DNA of 64,000 bases, from IMG/VR virus record IMGVR_UViG_3300036715_001865, positions 62,001 through 126,000 of that record. One strand, written 5' to 3'. This document shows, in pieces, positions 8,113 through 16,369 of this stretch. Position 1 is the first letter of the stretch, and every line of letters starts with the position of its first letter. Below the pieces are notes generated by a model. The model was not told the origin of the DNA and did not search any database. It worked only from the letters and a program-made list of their open reading frames with translations. The position numbers and the translations under genes were made by a program. Source of the stretch: a virus.

Positions 8113-8934
8113 ATGAATATTCCAACTGTTCCATTGGATCCATCAATTCAAATGTTGGGTGAAATAGACGTAACAACACCTAGAGACCAAACAAGTATAA
8201 ACTTCAAAGTAAGACTTGTGTCCATTTTAGAAATGGTGCAAGGAGCTCCAGGAGATTTTAAGCAGGTAATATTTGAAGTAACTCCAACATTAACTGAATC
8301 AAGATCAGTTGATTATTCTGCAGTTCAACCAATACATATGCCTGGAGGGATTCAAGTGTATAAATTTTCAGGAAGTAGGTCGTTTGAATTAAATGCACAT
8401 TTAATTTCACGCAATACAGCCGATGCACTACAAAATATGCTATACCTTCAGACCTTACGTAGTTGGACTATGCCGTTTTTTGGAAATGCCACATCTGTTG
8501 GTGGTTCCAGTTCACCACAACAAGCAGCCTTACCAAAAGATTGGAGCACACCACTTATGACACCAGATCAGCAAATGAAATCAGGGATTGATCAAGTTAA
8601 GTCTGGATCTGCAGGTGGTGCAGGTACTATTAGTTTATTGGGAGCTCCGCCTGAAGTGTTGTATCTATATGGATACTCATCATCAAGTAATGACAACAGA
8701 CAATCAATGAAAGGTGTGAATATAAATCGGATACCAGTGGTATTAACAAATATCAACATATCTTACCCTGAAGATGTGGATTATCTTCCTGTAGAAATCT
8801 CTCCTACTGCAAATACAGAACCGTTCCCTGTAAAAATGGAAGTAACTCTATCCCTAGTAGAAACACATTCACCAACAGAATATGAACAATTTAGTTTAGA
8901 AAATTTTAAAAGTGGTAAATTAGTTAATTTCTAA
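8113..8934 (+). CDS. Baseplate tail-tube protein (gp48/gp54-like)
   Basis: A 273-residue structural protein at the head of the baseplate module. It contains YKFSGSRSFELNAHLISR, SWTMPFFG, GAPPEVLYLYGYSSS and RIPVVLTNINISYPEDVDYLP, a pattern I associate with the gp48/gp54 tube-cap proteins that join baseplate hub and tail tube in T4-like phages. Both T4 proteins have a tail-tube-like fold, so I cannot decide between them. The Gly/Ser/Gln-rich stretch at residues 135-180 is probably a flexible loop. A strong AAGGA precedes the ATG and a consensus late promoter lies 29 nt upstream. Gene 53 follows. Confidence 0.75.
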   Translation: MNIPTVPLDPSIQMLGEIDVTTPRDQTSINFKVRLVSILEMVQGAPGDFKQVIFEVTPTLTESRSVDYSAVQPIHMPGGIQVYKFSGSRSFELNAHLISRNTADALQNMLYLQTLRSWTMPFFGNATSVGGSSSPQQAALPKDWSTPLMTPDQQMKSGIDQVKSGSAGGAGTISLLGAPPEVLYLYGYSSSSNDNRQSMKGVNINRIPVVLTNINISYPEDVDYLPVEISPTANTEPFPVKMEVTLSLVETHSPTEYEQFSLENFKSGKLVNF

Positions 8935-8947
8935 TGTCCATCGTTGC

Positions 8948-8955
8948 TATAAATA
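8948..8955 (+). promoter_or_regulatory. Late promoter TATAAATA
   Basis: An exact late element 19 nt before the start of gene 53; the AAAAAGGAAA ribosome binding site lies between. Confidence 0.8.
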
Positions 8956-8974
8956 TACCAAAAAGGAAACTAAC

Positions 8975-9307
8975 ATGGCACAAAAATCAAATACACAACC
9001 AGGTGGTAGATATTTACAAGGTGGTATTACAGATGATAAGATTGATAGGTTGGGTTGGTGGGAACGCAAAGTATTCCCAACTTCTCATACAGACGTAAAA
9101 TTAACTCTAACTGCAAAATACAATCGCCGCCCTGATTTATTAGCGTATGACCTTTATGGTAAAGCTGGGTTGCAATGGTTCATTTTACAGTACAACACTA
9201 TTTCTGATATAACTACATTTGAGCAAAATTTAACTATAACCGTACCAACCAGAGCTAGGTTATTTAGTGAATTATTGACGAGTGCTCCAAGCAGTTCAAG
9301 AAACTAA
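8975..9307 (+). CDS. 53: Baseplate wedge subunit gp53
   Basis: A 110-residue wedge protein; in T4 gp53 clamps neighbouring baseplate wedges together. The core RRPDLLAYDLYGKAGLQWF followed by a short strand and TVPTRARLF is the typical gp53 pattern, in which a LysM-like fold carries the conserved R-P-D-x-L-x-Y. T4 gp53 is longer (196 aa), so this is a short version. The start has AAGGA and its own late promoter. The downstream hub gene follows after 34 nt. Confidence 0.85.
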   Translation: MAQKSNTQPGGRYLQGGITDDKIDRLGWWERKVFPTSHTDVKLTLTAKYNRRPDLLAYDLYGKAGLQWFILQYNTISDITTFEQNLTITVPTRARLFSELLTSAPSSSRN

Positions 9308-9341
9308 ATACACATATAATATAGATAAGGTAACAATATCC

Positions 9342-12300
9342 ATGTCCAGAAAAGCAAACCCATTAGCCAAATATAGATCATATAGTTATTATCATGTTCT
9401 AGCGTTATGTAATTCGTCAGATACTGCATCAGAATTAGCAGGTTCCACAGATTTGGACATGTGGCAAACTTCTAATGTTGGAGGTATATTATCTCCTAAA
9501 ACGATAACAACATCAAGTGGAGAAGGTCAGTATTATGTATTAATTAATGGTTCTACGGATGCAGCACTAACTATTACAAAAGCAAATTGGTCATCATTCA
9601 CTGCTGCATCTGCAACCATGAATGATAGGGGCACATCAATTGCACTTGAAGGTAGTATAACAGTTGCTGAGCCTAGGGGGATTGTATTCTTGGATCAAAT
9701 TGTAAGATGTTGTATATCGATGGGAATTGATAGTGCTAGTGCTTTTTGGGTGTTAAAAACTTTCTTTGTTGGATACACATTTGATATTGGAAGTGGAACA
9801 GATGGGGTTGATCACATAACTGATATTCCACCAGTTGTGTTTTTAACGTATGATGTTGTTGGATCGTTTGGTATTGCGGGGGGTGAATATGAACTTAATT
9901 TTTTTGCAGCAGCCAATAGTGCTGCAAGAATGCCACAATATAGTAAATCAGTTAAGGCTTTGAACTTTAAGGCTGAGGATAACTTTGAAAACACTCTTAA
10001 AAAATTACAGACTGAAGTAACCAACAACTATAAAAAATATTATGCTTGTGTTGAAGAAACTCTTAAAAAGACTCCAGGTACTGAAAAAATTGCAGAAGCA
10101 CTCAGAGAAGTAAAATATGTAATAACTTGTGGGGCTCCATATGCTGGAAATAGTTCATATATTGTATCTGACCAATTAGTACAATTAAAGGACCACCCTG
10201 AGTGTGATTCAAGTAGTAATTTGTCGTTTACGGCTGGGATAAGCATTGAAGATGCAATTCATCGAATAATGGCACATTGTCCACAAATAACCAGAGACGC
10301 GGCGACTGGAGAAGGTGGAAAAAAATATATTGCAAAGATACACTCATGGGTAACTTCAAGAGATATTGGTGGTGGAAAATTAGAATATGAAGTTGGATAT
10401 AGAGTGGATAGACAAGAAGACCCACATAGTATGTCATTCGAAGATGCAGGAAAGAATGTAGATAATATTATTGAATATGATTACATTTATACAGGGAAGA
10501 ATGTTGATATATTAGAATTTGATATCAAGATGAACATGGGTTTAGTTTACCTACAGGGTATGACAATATCAAATGCATACAAACAACCTGGCCAACAAGC
10601 TACAATAATGGGAACTCATCCATCCGTCCGAGATATACAAACTAGACAACAGAGCAAGAATATTCCAGTATACTTTGGGACTAATATTAAATCATCTTGG
10701 ATTAGAAACACCCAAGATACACAAACACAATCTCAGTTTGCTTATAGTATGGAAAAACATGCTTCTTTGGAATCAATTGAAGCTGTAGTTAAAATTACTG
10801 GTAATCCTGCATTGTTGGGGTCTATTAATCAAACTTCCGATCCTAAATTTGTATCTCAACAGATAGTACCTGTGATGCAGGATGATGGATATGCAAAATT
10901 TACCAATTGGACTACTGCCCCTGCTTTTGCCAAAATTAATATTAAAATGCCCCGAAACAATGACGATATGTCATTATTCACTGGTACTCAAACATCAACT
11001 GAGGACCCGTCCCAGTCAAATGATTATGCTGTTGATTTTTGGTTTACAGGACATTATTATATATTAGGCATTGATCATGTTTTTGATAATGGAGAATTTC
11101 ACCAAACATTGCAAGCTATTGGTATTCCAGCTAATAATGCATTTAGTGAGGAGAAAACCAATGATGCTGGAATGGATGTTGTATTAGATGCTCGAGTAGG
11201 GGAATGTTACGAAAATAAAATTGGATGTGGCACAACTTCATCTGGTGACGGAATGGCTAGTGGAACAAATGGACAAGTCCCAGAAGCTCATGAAAGTGTT
11301 AGCTCCCCAAACAACAAAATAGACACCTATAATTACGTCAGTGACAATAAAGATTTATCAAATATTGTAGGATACGATAAAGCACCTGATAGAGTAAAAG
11401 TTGCTATTCACAATGCAGCTCTTAATAATCCACCTATTCAGGAAAGTGATCTTGCACTAATGATTGCATATGAAAGTGGATTTAGATCAGATGTCGTTAA
11501 TAAGTACGGATATAAAGGATTAGGACAATTTGGCGATAGTACGTGGGCTCAGTTTGGTAGTGGAAATCCATTAGATCCAAATGCTAATGCTGATGCAACC
11601 GCTAAATATATGTTGCACAACAGAGCAGTATTCCAACGAGATGTATCCGCAAAAGAACCAAACGTTGTAGACTTATATACTATGCACCAACGTGGTACAA
11701 CTGGTGGAACTAAAATATTAAAAAATATTTACAGTGGGAATGGAGGTGGAAGTGCTGGGATCTCTGATAAATCCGCAAGAGCAAATAGATTACCTATAAA
11801 TCCGTCAAGTGATCAAGTATACCAATCATTCATTGGTTCATTGGGTAAACGCTTAAAGTCGGGAGCAGTGGTAACAAAACCAAGTGCTGGCCCTAGAAAA
11901 CCAGTGGAATCTTTACCAGATCCGTTAGGTGGTGGATTGGTATCTTTGCCTCTGGCCAAGCCGCTACTGGAAAAGAAACAAGATAGTACTATGGTATCAT
12001 CAATTTTAGAGGATTCAAAACTAGGACCATCAAATGTATCAGAAAGTACTCCTAAACGAGCACGCACAGCAAAAGAAGTAATGGCTGCATATGTTAGTTG
12101 TAAAGATGAAGAAAGAAAAACAAATGATCCATCTAAGACGGATAATTGCAATAAAACAGCTAATCAAGAAAACGGTGGAAGTAGTGGAGGTAATAGTGAT
12201 ACAGGACAAGGTGGAGGTGCAGGAGGTGCAGGCAATCATAGAAATGGTGGCAAATTATCTACAAACCAATCAGCAGAATACCAAAGTAAATTAAAAGCAT

Positions 12301-12761
12301 CTAATGGGAATTTGGTAGCTGAATCAAACCACGCAATTAATATATTAAGAGCCAATGGTAGAACAAAAGAAGAGGCAATTGCAATCGTTGCTAATATGCA
12401 TGGAGAGTCTACCATGAACCCAATGGCTGTTGGGGATGGAGGAAGGGCATATGGATTGATGCAGTGGCATCCGGACAGACAAGCTTTATATGCAAATCTG
12501 TATGGACATTCTATGAAAAGTGTTACAGACAAGAGCCAAGCTATGACAGAACAGGTACAATTTGCTAATTGGGAGTTGTCCAATAATGAAGCTCATGGGT
12601 GGCAACAAGCAACTTCAGGGGGAAGCGACTCATCTTCAATTGCTGGTGGATTTGCTAGATATGTTGAAAGACCAAAAGATAAGGCAGGAGCAGCGAGAAC
12701 CAGAGCTCAGATTGCAAAAGGTGTAGCAGGTTCATATGATCCAAACACATTTACAGGGTAA
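9342..12761 (+). CDS. Baseplate hub protein with two peptidoglycan-degrading domains
   Basis: 1139 residues from the ATG at 9342, which has AAGG upstream; an in-frame ATG at 9282 would overlap gene 53 and lacks a binding site. The N-terminal ~590 residues look like a gp27/gpD-type hub and end in FTGHYYILGIDHVFDNGEFH, a typical last strand pair of that fold. A lytic-transglycosylase-like domain follows at ~690-800, with Glu711 in AYESGF and YGYKGLGQF. A Gly/Ser-rich linker leads to a second, tail-lysozyme-type domain at ~985-1110, with Glu1022 in MHGES and YGLMQWHPDR. In T4 the lysozyme is part of gp5; here gp5 is separate and has none. The enzymes should open the cell wall under the tail tip during infection. 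Confidence 0.85.
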   Translation: MSRKANPLAKYRSYSYYHVLALCNSSDTASELAGSTDLDMWQTSNVGGILSPKTITTSSGEGQYYVLINGSTDAALTITKANWSSFTAASATMNDRGTSIALEGSITVAEPRGIVFLDQIVRCCISMGIDSASAFWVLKTFFVGYTFDIGSGTDGVDHITDIPPVVFLTYDVVGSFGIAGGEYELNFFAAANSAARMPQYSKSVKALNFKAEDNFENTLKKLQTEVTNNYKKYYACVEETLKKTPGTEKIAEALREVKYVITCGAPYAGNSSYIVSDQLVQLKDHPECDSSSNLSFTAGISIEDAIHRIMAHCPQITRDAATGEGGKKYIAKIHSWVTSRDIGGGKLEYEVGYRVDRQEDPHSMSFEDAGKNVDNIIEYDYIYTGKNVDILEFDIKMNMGLVYLQGMTISNAYKQPGQQATIMGTHPSVRDIQTRQQSKNIPVYFGTNIKSSWIRNTQDTQTQSQFAYSMEKHASLESIEAVVKITGNPALLGSINQTSDPKFVSQQIVPVMQDDGYAKFTNWTTAPAFAKINIKMPRNNDDMSLFTGTQTSTEDPSQSNDYAVDFWFTGHYYILGIDHVFDNGEFHQTLQAIGIPANNAFSEEKTNDAGMDVVLDARVGECYENKIGCGTTSSGDGMASGTNGQVPEAHESVSSPNNKIDTYNYVSDNKDLSNIVGYDKAPDRVKVAIHNAALNNPPIQESDLALMIAYESGFRSDVVNKYGYKGLGQFGDSTWAQFGSGNPLDPNANADATAKYMLHNRAVFQRDVSAKEPNVVDLYTMHQRGTTGGTKILKNIYSGNGGGSAGISDKSARANRLPINPSSDQVYQSFIGSLGKRLKSGAVVTKPSAGPRKPVESLPDPLGGGLVSLPLAKPLLEKKQDSTMVSSILEDSKLGPSNVSESTPKRARTAKEVMAAYVSCKDEERKTNDPSKTDNCNKTANQENGGSSGGNSDTGQGGGAGGAGNHRNGGKLSTNQSAEYQSKLKASNGNLVAESNHAINILRANGRTKEEAIAIVANMHGESTMNPMAVGDGGRAYGLMQWHPDRQALYANLYGHSMKSVTDKSQAMTEQVQFANWELSNNEAHGWQQATSGGSDSSSIAGGFARYVERPKDKAGAARTRAQIAKGVAGSYDPNTFTG

Positions 12762-12769
12762 TTGTGTCA

Positions 12770-12777
12770 TATAAATA
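12770..12777 (+). promoter_or_regulatory. Late promoter TATAAATA
   Basis: An exact late element 30 nt upstream of gene 5. Confidence 0.8.
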
Positions 12778-12807
12778 CACCATAACCATATACATCAGGG
12801 TAAAATA

Positions 12808-14280
12808 ATGTCATTTCAAACAAAACAAAAACAAATTTTGGAAGCCTCTAATGGTGGAGCAAATGCAAAAACATCATTTAGTGATATTATTGCCATTGGA
12901 ACTGTGGTAGATACTGCTGATCCAATGCAGTGGGGAAGAATCAGAGCAGTTGTTCCAGCTTGGGGGGATTCTTATGAACACGAAGTTGAAGGTATGGCAT
13001 GGTGTATGTATGTAACTCCATTTGGGGGACAAACAGCAGTTGGATCACGTGGTGCTGGCGTACAAACCACTGAAGGTGGAATATCATATGGTATGTGGGC
13101 AATACCAAAAGTTGGAGCACAGGTAGTAATTATGAGCTTGGACGAGGAACACCAACAGAGATTATTCATGGGGTGTGTATTTGATGCATTTGCTACTAAT
13201 ACGATGCCACACGGTAGATGGATTTCTGAAGACCATCCTGAATTATCTGATAAGCCTAAGGCTAAGCCTTATGGGCCATTTTCATCAGGAGACAAACTAA
13301 TACAACCATTAGCAGGTAATATACAGAAAGCGTTTGGTAATACCGATAAAGCATTTGAATGGCAATCTAGGGCATCTGATTATGCAGTATCTCGAGTTGA
13401 CGTTAGTCAGTTAAGTTATGCAACCACTAAAGTACAAGACGATAAAGAAGCTGATAATGGAAGTGGTTGGATAAGCACACAGGGGTATCAAGTAAGTAGA
13501 TTTGACCCAAATGGTGGCACTGGAATAAATGAAAAAAACTATGATTCTCAAGTGTATTCATTAACCTCACCAGGATTTCATTCTGTATCTATGGATGATA
13601 GAATGGAAAATTGTAGAATGCGATTAAGAACAATGTCAGGTCATCAAATATTAATGGATGATACCAATGAGCGTATTTATTTATCTACTGCTCAAGGTAA
13701 TAATTGGGTGGAGATGGACCAATCAGGAAACGTTGACATTTTTTCAAATAGTAGAGTGAGTATTAGATCAGCATCAGATATCAATCTTACGTCAGATGCA
13801 TCAATAAGAATGCATGCAAAAGCTGGTATTTACATGCATTCTGATACTGATGCTCGAGTGTTTGCAAAAGCTGGTATACATATCAAATCTGACGATAAGT
13901 TGTTTATTGAGTCAGGCAGTGACACAAATTTTAAGTCTGGTGGAGTGTTGAATATATCATCTCAAGGTGCTACTAATGTTAAATCTGGTCAAAAATTAAA
14001 TTTAACTGGTGGTGGAGCTATTAATGTGAGAGCTGGTGGAAATATATTATTAACTGGATCTCAAATACATTCTAATGGACCACAAGCAGAAGAAGCACAA
14101 AAAGCTGAACCAGCTGAACCAGCACCGTTCACTAATAGAGTGCCAGCACATGAGCCTTGGGCACGTGGATTAACAAAAAAAGATGACTCACATGAATCTG
14201 AACACAAGTACGATGACAAAAAGGTTAATAGGTTTGAAAGAGGGATAGAAATATTACGAGGGTTGTACTGGAGACGATAA
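12808..14280 (+). CDS. 5: Baseplate spike gp5 (OB-fold plus beta-helix, no lysozyme domain)
   Basis: A 490-residue spike protein of the cell-puncturing device. The N-terminal ~150 residues form the OB-fold expected for gp5/VgrG (IGTVVDTADPMQWGRIRAVVP, then PKVGAQVVIMSLDEEHQQRLFMGCV). From about 265 to 430 short alternating repeats such as NVDIFSNSRVSIRSASDINL, KAGIYMHSDTDARVFAKAGI and SGGVLNISSQGA mark the triple-stranded beta-helix needle. The C-terminus is Glu/Ala/Pro-rich and charged. T4 gp5 has a lysozyme domain between these parts; here that function is in the preceding hub gene. A PAAR protein at 38889-39899 probably caps the needle. Confidence 0.9.
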   Translation: MSFQTKQKQILEASNGGANAKTSFSDIIAIGTVVDTADPMQWGRIRAVVPAWGDSYEHEVEGMAWCMYVTPFGGQTAVGSRGAGVQTTEGGISYGMWAIPKVGAQVVIMSLDEEHQQRLFMGCVFDAFATNTMPHGRWISEDHPELSDKPKAKPYGPFSSGDKLIQPLAGNIQKAFGNTDKAFEWQSRASDYAVSRVDVSQLSYATTKVQDDKEADNGSGWISTQGYQVSRFDPNGGTGINEKNYDSQVYSLTSPGFHSVSMDDRMENCRMRLRTMSGHQILMDDTNERIYLSTAQGNNWVEMDQSGNVDIFSNSRVSIRSASDINLTSDASIRMHAKAGIYMHSDTDARVFAKAGIHIKSDDKLFIESGSDTNFKSGGVLNISSQGATNVKSGQKLNLTGGGAINVRAGGNILLTGSQIHSNGPQAEEAQKAEPAEPAPFTNRVPAHEPWARGLTKKDDSHESEHKYDDKKVNRFERGIEILRGLYWRR

Positions 14281-14284
14281 ATGT

Positions 14285-15850
14285 TTACCTCTTCCAACTC
14301 CATATAACATTTCCACAGTCCCAAAATTTATTATAATTATTATTAACCATATTTTCCCACTCTGTGAGAGTGGGATCAAAGGTTTGTAATTTGGTAACTA
14401 GTTTGTGTTTCTGAAACTGTATCCTAGAAAACACTACCAATGGATTTGAATTTTTGAAATAATAATAATTTGGAGCGGTTACTCCTATTTTATCAAAACC
14501 TATGTACATATACCAATTAGCTTCTCCCCACCTGTAATCATTATAAGAAATAATGGATGTTGGTTGAACTTGCTGCAAAAAGTGTTTGAATAATTTACTT
14601 GCTCCTCCTATTACATTAATATCTACAGCCGAACAAAATCTTATTAATTCAAACTCATAAGCCTTGTTATATCTTGGCCTTCCAAATGTCATTATGGCTA
14701 CTAATTTATTATCATACTCTAGTCCAAATGAATATTTTGCCCCACAGTATCCTTGAGTGTGGTTATGTTCTAAAAATTCTATTGCATTAGCCCGGGGCAC
14801 TTGAACTAGTTTGCATTTTCTTGCTGGTATACTTATCGTTTGGTGTACCATTGATCTGATTCTAGATTTCACAATGTGTTTATTGAAATACCAATCATGT
14901 TCAAAAATATGTACTAATTTTATACCCAACATAGCACATCTATTTGTTTTGTTTATGTGGTATTGTTTATCGTGAAATCGGGCGGAGTGCCAAAAATTCC
15001 CATTAAATTCAAATGCTAAGTTTAACTCTGGAATATACACATCTAATTCCAATGGAGGAATTATGTTTCTACTTGATTGTATTATTTTACAATCAAGTTC
15101 CGACTGGAGAAAATGAACTAGTTCATTTTCTCCAGTCGATGTACCCCAACAAATTTCAATATTGTGTTTTTGTCGATATCTAGTTAAACAACTAGGTGAT
15201 ACCCCCAATTCTAAGGATATATCATACAGTGAACTAATTGCGCATTTATTAGACATCCAAATAGGGTCGTTTAGTTTTAATAAAGAATCTTCAGAAATAT
15301 GTTGCTGTTTAATATATTTAGCTCCATACTTATCTTGCATGGTACTCTCCCTATTGTGGGTACTAAATTCTCCTCTGGGTGGATACAACTGTCCATATTT
15401 TGTATATAGTGTAGATTGAACTGTTTCTTTCCACCCTGGTAGTTGGGTGTTGTGCTCGACCCCATATCGTGCTAACATAGTTTGTTTTTGTTTTTGTTTT
15501 CTGTTACTAATCAGTTCGTGGTTATTATCCCTAGCTTGAATACTTAATTTCCAACTATCTAATTGTGTGTTGTGAGACACTCCGTGATTTGCCATCAATG
15601 TTGCTTTCTGCTTCTCAGCAAATTTAGGTACCATTGCCGAATGGGGTGCACCATACCTAGTTACCATAGTAGCTTGTCTTGATTTCGCTATATCTGGGTC
15701 AGCATACATGCATGCTGTTGAACAATATGTTCCAAATTGTCCTTTAGTTGGTTGCCACCGAACATGATTATCACATTGTTTGCATTTTATAGGAAGAGTT
15801 TTGTTGTGAATAGATAGCCACTCTTGTTGCTTCTTGGTTATTTTTTGCAT
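14285..15850 (-). CDS. Free-standing homing endonuclease with Vsr-like nuclease core (Hef-like)
   Basis: 521 residues on the opposite strand, inserted between genes 5 and 25 and ending 5 nt from gene 5. The N-terminus holds a Cys-rich zinc-finger-like part (CKQC...YCSTAC). Four or more repeats of the form RYGxxH/NHGVSH (residues ~65-165) follow, found as DNA-binding modules of phage homing nucleases. A nuclease core comes next with GENELVHFLQ, LELDVYIPELNLAFEFNGNFWH and LVHIFEHDW, resembling the PD-(D/E)xK Vsr/EDxHD fold. The last ~170 residues look like an acetyltransferase-like DNA-associated domain (ARKCKLVQV to YYYFKNSN) seen in similar phage nucleases. No ribosome binding site is visible before its ATG. 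Confidence 0.8.
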   Translation of the reverse strand: MQKITKKQQEWLSIHNKTLPIKCKQCDNHVRWQPTKGQFGTYCSTACMYADPDIAKSRQATMVTRYGAPHSAMVPKFAEKQKATLMANHGVSHNTQLDSWKLSIQARDNNHELISNRKQKQKQTMLARYGVEHNTQLPGWKETVQSTLYTKYGQLYPPRGEFSTHNRESTMQDKYGAKYIKQQHISEDSLLKLNDPIWMSNKCAISSLYDISLELGVSPSCLTRYRQKHNIEICWGTSTGENELVHFLQSELDCKIIQSSRNIIPPLELDVYIPELNLAFEFNGNFWHSARFHDKQYHINKTNRCAMLGIKLVHIFEHDWYFNKHIVKSRIRSMVHQTISIPARKCKLVQVPRANAIEFLEHNHTQGYCGAKYSFGLEYDNKLVAIMTFGRPRYNKAYEFELIRFCSAVDINVIGGASKLFKHFLQQVQPTSIISYNDYRWGEANWYMYIGFDKIGVTAPNYYYFKNSNPLVVFSRIQFQKHKLVTKLQTFDPTLTEWENMVNNNYNKFWDCGNVIWSWKR

Positions 15851-15871
15851 GGGGGATAATTATTAGTAATA

Positions 15872-15890
15872 AGTATAAATATATTATACT
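15872..15890 (+). promoter_or_regulatory. Late promoter (15874-15881) in a 7-bp palindrome, upstream of gene 25
   Basis: TATAAATA lies inside the palindrome AGTATAA/TTATACT. The gene 25 start at 15913 is 31 nt downstream. Confidence 0.75.
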
Positions 15891-15912
15891 GTATAAGATG
15901 GAAGAAATCAAC

Positions 15913-16293
15913 ATGATAAAAGGTTTATATTCAGGATTTAGTACATATGAGTACCAACACACTAAGTCTTTCGTGTTGTCAGATATTGAGTTGGTAAAAA
16001 TGGATTTATTAAATCACATATATACAAGGAAAGGAGAGCGAGTTATGATGCCAAATTGGGGAACAAGAATTCCTGAATTGGCATTTGAACCACTTGACCA
16101 AATCACTCTTGATATTTTAGAAGAGGACTTAAGAGCAGTTATTGCATTTGACCCTAGAGTACAGTTGTTAGAACTATCAATAATCCCGAAATATGATGAT
16201 AATTATGTAATAGCTGCTGCTAAGTTGTTATACATTGAATTAAATATGACAGGTTCACTAAATCTCCACATTACGTTTGAAGGCAGTTCATAA
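15913..16293 (+). CDS. 25: Baseplate wedge protein gp25
   Basis: 126 residues of the gp25/GpW baseplate family, the inner-baseplate sheath initiator found in all contractile systems. The typical order is seen: a hydrophobic helix in the first third, TRKGERVMMPNWGTRIPELAFEPLD, then LEEDLRAVIAFDPRVQLLELSI and a final strand pair. I chose ATG 15913 because GGAAG lies 8 nt before it. The in-frame ATG at 15898 has no binding site. The gene follows the homing endonuclease insertion and has its own late promoter. Confidence 0.9.
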   Translation: MIKGLYSGFSTYEYQHTKSFVLSDIELVKMDLLNHIYTRKGERVMMPNWGTRIPELAFEPLDQITLDILEEDLRAVIAFDPRVQLLELSIIPKYDDNYVIAAAKLLYIELNMTGSLNLHITFEGSS

Positions 16294-16329
16294 CCAACTT
16301 TATGTAAGTTATTGATGAGCTGTCACATG

Positions 16330-16337
16330 TATAAATA
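16330..16337 (+). promoter_or_regulatory. Late promoter TATAAATA
   Basis: An exact late element 32 nt before gene 6. A TTGATG/CATCAA pair brackets it and the binding site, a weaker form of the inverted repeats seen at other late promoters here. Confidence 0.75.
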
Positions 16338-16369
16338 ATGATATAAACTGATTAGAAGAGAACATCAAC

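Noticed and set aside
9282-9341. An earlier start for the hub protein
   Set aside because: It overlaps gene 53 and lacks a ribosome binding site; ATG 9342 has AAGG upstream and a typical start.
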